Shown in pieces: positions 62,426 through 64,000 of a stretch of DNA of 64,000 nucleotides (positions are counted from its first letter, which is position 1; each line of letters starts with the position of its first letter). The position numbers and the translations under genes are program-made. The notes under the pieces were generated by a model, which had not been told where the DNA came from, did not search any database, and saw only the letters and a program-made list of their open reading frames with translations. The stretch comes from Yersinia aleksiciae (GTDB taxonomy: Bacteria > Pseudomonadota > Gammaproteobacteria > Enterobacterales > Enterobacteriaceae), in assembly GCF_001047675.1 (NCBI RefSeq), contig NZ_CP011975.1, forward strand, positions 3,202,073 to 3,266,072, in the 5' to 3' direction.

Positions 62426-63391
62426 TCAAAATGAGATAAATCGTGATGTGTATTTATTGAGTAATAATAGGCGCGATAACAGTACCGAAGCAGCAAATAC
62501 AGATAATAGAAGTGTAAATCTCAGTGTGACATCCGATAAATTATATGCACTGGAAATAAAATAGAAAATCCCATCATGTAATATATAGACCCCGATCATT
62601 GAAGGGCTAATGTAGGCTAAGGTTTTCTTTATCCACTCATGTTTAGTATTAAAGTTATCAAATATGACAAATAAGCATAAACTCAGAATTAAAACGTGTA
62701 AGTTATCGAGGAAGTAGCCTGCATTCACTGTTTTGTACACATGTATCGACATAAAACTTTCATAATAATACATTGAAATAGCTGTCGGGATGAGCAGCAC
62801 TTTAGCAATGAAACGTATTCTCGGTAATTTTGTCATTTTCTGGCATAGCCGAGAACACAAAAACCTACCGGTCATATAATAGAAGATCCAAGTCCACAGC
62901 CTGAAGTATTGTGGAAAGTCAATTAGGTATGGTCTCTCAGTAAACGCACTGATCAGGTCGATAGAAACAGAGAAAATAACCAAACATGAGAGGGTGATTA
63001 TTGCGGTTCTATTGCTCTTTAAGACTTTAGAAATTATTGGATTAATAAGGTAAATAATGGCAATGCTAAATAAAAGCCAACTTTGCAGGAAATAGCCCCG
63101 CTTGAAACCATCCTCGTTGATAAAGTAGAAAAGGACGTTCCAGAAGATAATAATGGTTATTATAGATTTTAATTTTCTGAGGATATCTTGTTGATCTATC
63201 TCATCATTAGAGTCGATATAGCCAATAATCATGAAGAACAAGGGGGTGGCGATGATCGATAGAAAGTACAGAACACTCATCACTTCACCACCTAAAAAAC
63301 ACTGGTCAGTACAGGTTTTACTGGCGGAATAGAAGGTCACAGCAGAAAAGCAGCTTAAGGTTTTTAGAGCATGTAAACCGACGTTTCTCAT
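62426..63391 (-). CDS. Acyltransferase-3 family membrane protein (atypical)
   Basis: A 321-residue protein with about ten membrane helices of the acyltransferase 3 family (WecH/OafA-like), which O-acetylates surface sugars. The SxxATPLFFMIIGY segment (about residues 45-58) and the helix pattern fit. However, the N-terminal helix (LHALKTLSCFSAVTFYSASK) lacks the His normally found there (VVxxH), which is considered essential. The gene is strongly AT-rich, unlike its neighbours, and may be a transferred surface-modification gene. Confidence 0.78.
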   Translation of the reverse strand: MRNVGLHALKTLSCFSAVTFYSASKTCTDQCFLGGEVMSVLYFLSIIATPLFFMIIGYIDSNDEIDQQDILRKLKSIITIIIFWNVLFYFINEDGFKRGYFLQSWLLFSIAIIYLINPIISKVLKSNRTAIITLSCLVIFSVSIDLISAFTERPYLIDFPQYFRLWTWIFYYMTGRFLCSRLCQKMTKLPRIRFIAKVLLIPTAISMYYYESFMSIHVYKTVNAGYFLDNLHVLILSLCLFVIFDNFNTKHEWIKKTLAYISPSMIGVYILHDGIFYFISSAYNLSDVTLRFTLLLSVFAASVLLSRLLLLNKYTSRFISF

Positions 63392-63753
63392 AAAGTAGTT
63401 TAACTTACAATAAGGTTAAATGAGAAAGCAGCGTCATAGGGCATCTGGTTTGCATCGACCCTTTCCTATTCAGACTACTAATTTTTCTATATTTTTGCAT
63501 ACAATCTGAAAGCTGTCACGCCCAGTAAAATTTATCATAAACAAAATACCAAGAAATATTTCTATAGAAGAAGACGTTTCCTACACCTTCCGGTGTTGAC
63601 ATCCTATATCTCTCTCAACCCCCCTATGTTTTACTGAGCAAACAGAGGTGTGTCCTGGGTTATCTTTATAATTTTTAATGATATTTATTTCATTATAAAC
63701 AGGTCTGAGTCAATGACTTATGGGGTGCTTAGGCACTAGCGGGTGTGACCAAT
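63392..63753. other. AT-rich gap with no gene seen
   Basis: No open frame of interest; it presumably carries divergent promoters for the acyltransferase and the regulator. Confidence 0.4.
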
Positions 63754-64000
63754 ATGATAAGCTGTATGATAGTCGATAACGATAAATATCAAACACTGGG
63801 TATGGTAGCTATCGTAAAAAAAACACTCACATCGTTAGGGTTTAAGAAAGAGATTAAATTCTATCGAAAATCATTCTATTCAGCAGATGTGATTTTTATT
63901 GGCGTCGATGAGTTCAGTTTTTTCGACGCACTAAAAAGTTTGGATAGATCGCCATCAGAATCGGATGTTTTTTTGATTTGCGATGCCAGATTAAATAGTT
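63754..64000 (+). CDS. LuxR/RcsB-like transcriptional regulator, N-terminal part (cut by window end)
   Basis: An ATG at 63754 opens a frame that runs to the window end (82 codons). It starts MISCMIVDNDKYQTLGMVAI and continues with VDEFSFFDALKSLDRS and DVFLICDARLN, a degenerate receiver-like domain of the type found in RcsA/BglJ/FimZ-style LuxR regulators, where the phosphate-accepting acidic pocket is often incomplete. The DNA-binding domain would lie beyond the window. Confidence 0.6.
   Translation, partial: MISCMIVDNDKYQTLGMVAIVKKTLTSLGFKKEIKFYRKSFYSADVIFIGVDEFSFFDALKSLDRSPSESDVFLICDARLNS

Overview
This is a chromosomal window from an enterobacterium, most likely a Yersinia other than Y. 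pestis. A Wzz chain-length gene sits directly before gsk, the known layout of the hemH-gsk O-antigen locus in Yersinia. The gene order gsk-ybaL-fsr-ushA-ybaK-ybaP-copA-cueR-ybbJ-qmcA-cnoX-ybbO-tesA-ybbA-ybbP-purK-purE-lpxH-ppiB-cysS-ybcJ-folD-argU matches the E. coli backbone, and ERIC-type 127-bp intergenic repeats are present. The species cannot be fixed from the sequence alone.

Positions 1-26101 are conserved backbone: nucleoside salvage (gsk, ushA), copper export with its regulator (copA/cueR with a clear CueR operator), redox and membrane quality control (cnoX, qmcA/ybbJ), a lysophospholipase and its divergent ABC exporter (tesA, ybbA-ybbP), purine synthesis with a PurR box (purEK), lipid A synthesis (lpxH), cysS and folD, ending at tRNA-Arg(UCU) argU.

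Positions 26102-48254 are an accessory island at argU. It begins with the catalytic half of a DLP12 IntD-like integrase and contains a contact-dependent growth inhibition (CDI) locus on the minus strand. The locus is cdiB, a 3183-residue cdiA ending in a nuclease toxin, and cdiI, followed by an array of displaced cdiA 3' ends. Three of these carry a toxin and an immunity gene, and a fourth has lost its toxin and runs in frame into the integrase. IS3 and IS6 family remnants and two SymE-like toxin remnants mark the module boundaries. Two modules carry almost identical nucleases but have exchanged one block covering the toxin tail and the immunity head. Two others carry toxins I cannot assign.

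Positions 48255-55695 are a sugar-phosphate locus: two cupin-type phosphoglucose isomerase homologues, a complete mannose-family PTS (IIA, IIB, IIC, IID), a long mannose-6-phosphate-isomerase-like protein with an extra N-terminal domain, and a LacI-family regulator. Palindromes with the core TTAATCGAT lie upstream of all three transcription units, so this looks like one regulon.

Positions 55696-64000 are mixed: a TetR regulator beside an aldo/keto reductase remnant, the ribosomal oxygenase roxA, a frameshifted 79-residue gene, a 51-residue secreted peptide, an Atm1-type ABC exporter, a small monooxygenase with a 26-residue membrane peptide, a PrpA/PphA phosphatase, an atypical acyltransferase-3 protein and the start of a LuxR-like regulator cut by the window edge.
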